Source of the DNA: Tetrahymena elliotti 4EA | Lineage: Eukaryota > Ciliophora > Oligohymenophorea > Hymenostomatida > Tetrahymenidae | Reading direction: 5' to 3' | Assembly: GCA_000231825.2 (NCBI GenBank) | Contig: JH720324.1 | Coordinates: 271,779-335,778 of the forward strand | DNA: 64,000 nucleotides | Part shown: one piece after another, positions 63,571-64,000 of the stretch | Numbering within the stretch: position 1 is the first letter of the stretch | Layout of the letters: the number at the start of each line of letters is the position of its first letter | Translations under genes and position numbers: made by a program | The notes under the pieces: generated by a model | The model's input: only the letters and a program-made list of their open reading frames with translations | Database searches by the model: none | What the model was told of the DNA's origin: nothing

Positions 63571-64000
63571 AAAATAGATAAGTAGACTCTAAAAACTATT
63601 TTTATAATTATTATTTAAAGTATTCTTTAAGTATTTCATCCATTTTTGCATTTAATTTTCAGTTCAAAAGTTATTTCTTTTAATTTTGTTGAATGTAAAG
63701 TTAAGTGAATAAACTATCTCAAATACAAATTATGATTTTTTATGGTATTTACTCAAAATTTATTATTAATTGTTAATGAAATCAAAACAAATATGATCCA
63801 TAAAAATAAATTAAACTATTCCAACTCATTTAAGATAAAATAAAATGAAATAAACTATTTTTATAATTTGAATAGATTTGATTTAATTTTGTATTTTTTT
63901 TCATTTTTACATAGAAATTTACTAAAATAAAACAATTATGAATGATAATATTCTAAAAAAAAGTAATTTTCACATTTCATTAAATATCAAAAATGTTAAC
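63571..64000. other. 3' flank, nothing recognised
   Basis: AT-rich sequence after P450 copy 3, running to the end of the window. No gene or repeat seen. Confidence 0.5.

Noticed and set aside
1..64000. tRNA genes
   Set aside because: I looked for TTCGA/TTCAA loops with flanking stems. Candidates such as the one near 55390 lie in coding sequence and do not fold as a cloverleaf.
1..64000. Mobile element with transposase or reverse transcriptase
   Set aside because: No DDE, RT or integrase motifs were seen on either strand. The repeats present are tandem and local.

Overview
The window looks like macronuclear DNA of a ciliate, most likely Tetrahymena or a close oligohymenophorean relative. The evidence is extreme AT richness, protein genes that read through only if TAA and TAG mean glutamine and TGA is the sole stop, many short AT-rich GT-AG introns (about 50-100 nt, some far longer), TAA-run polyglutamine tracts and a ciliate-type 5S rRNA sequence. 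Standard-code ORFs are therefore almost all fragments or shadows; the gene models here were built by reading with the ciliate code and joining exons by eye.

Layout: 0.4-1.1 kb, a small Q/N-rich protein (+). 1.6-5.1 kb, a leucine-rich-repeat (LRR) protein with about one repeat per exon (-). 5.6-10.8 kb, a Q-rich, long coiled-coil protein (-). 11.7-14.0 kb, a damaged LRR gene (+). 14.6-15.8 kb, a LAG1/TLC-domain ceramide-synthase-like membrane protein (-). 18.7-22.1 kb, a casein kinase 1 family gene with two very long introns (+). 24.1-25.9 kb, another LRR array (-). 26.9-29.1 kb, the cytosolic iron-sulfur assembly protein Nar1/CIAO3 in seven exons (+). 30.4-40.4 kb, one giant secretory-pathway protein with lectin-like, LamG-like and cysteine-rich domains and a multi-pass C-terminus (+). 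42.8-48.2 kb, a tandem kinase-like plus LRR gene whose repeats form a homogenised exon-intron array (-). 49.1-50.2 kb, a decayed coding region, then a small secreted cysteine protein (+). 52.2-54.8 kb, an EF-hand, glutamine-rich protein (-). 55.3-56.0 kb, a small unknown gene (-). 56.2-63.6 kb, three related cytochrome P450 genes (+): two intact 529-residue proteins flank a damaged middle copy. Two partial 5S rRNA genes border an 876-base assembly gap between P450 copies 1 and 2.

The genes do not form a pathway or operon. What links them is tandem duplication and decay at several scales: LRR exons, P450 genes, 5S genes and intergenic repeats. The most notable items are the exon-intron LRR array with its doubled kinase region, the P450 triplet, the giant lectin/cysteine-rich membrane protein, and an inverted pair of polypurine tracts at 41.7 kb that resembles the flanks of a developmental DNA-elimination site or a structured RNA.
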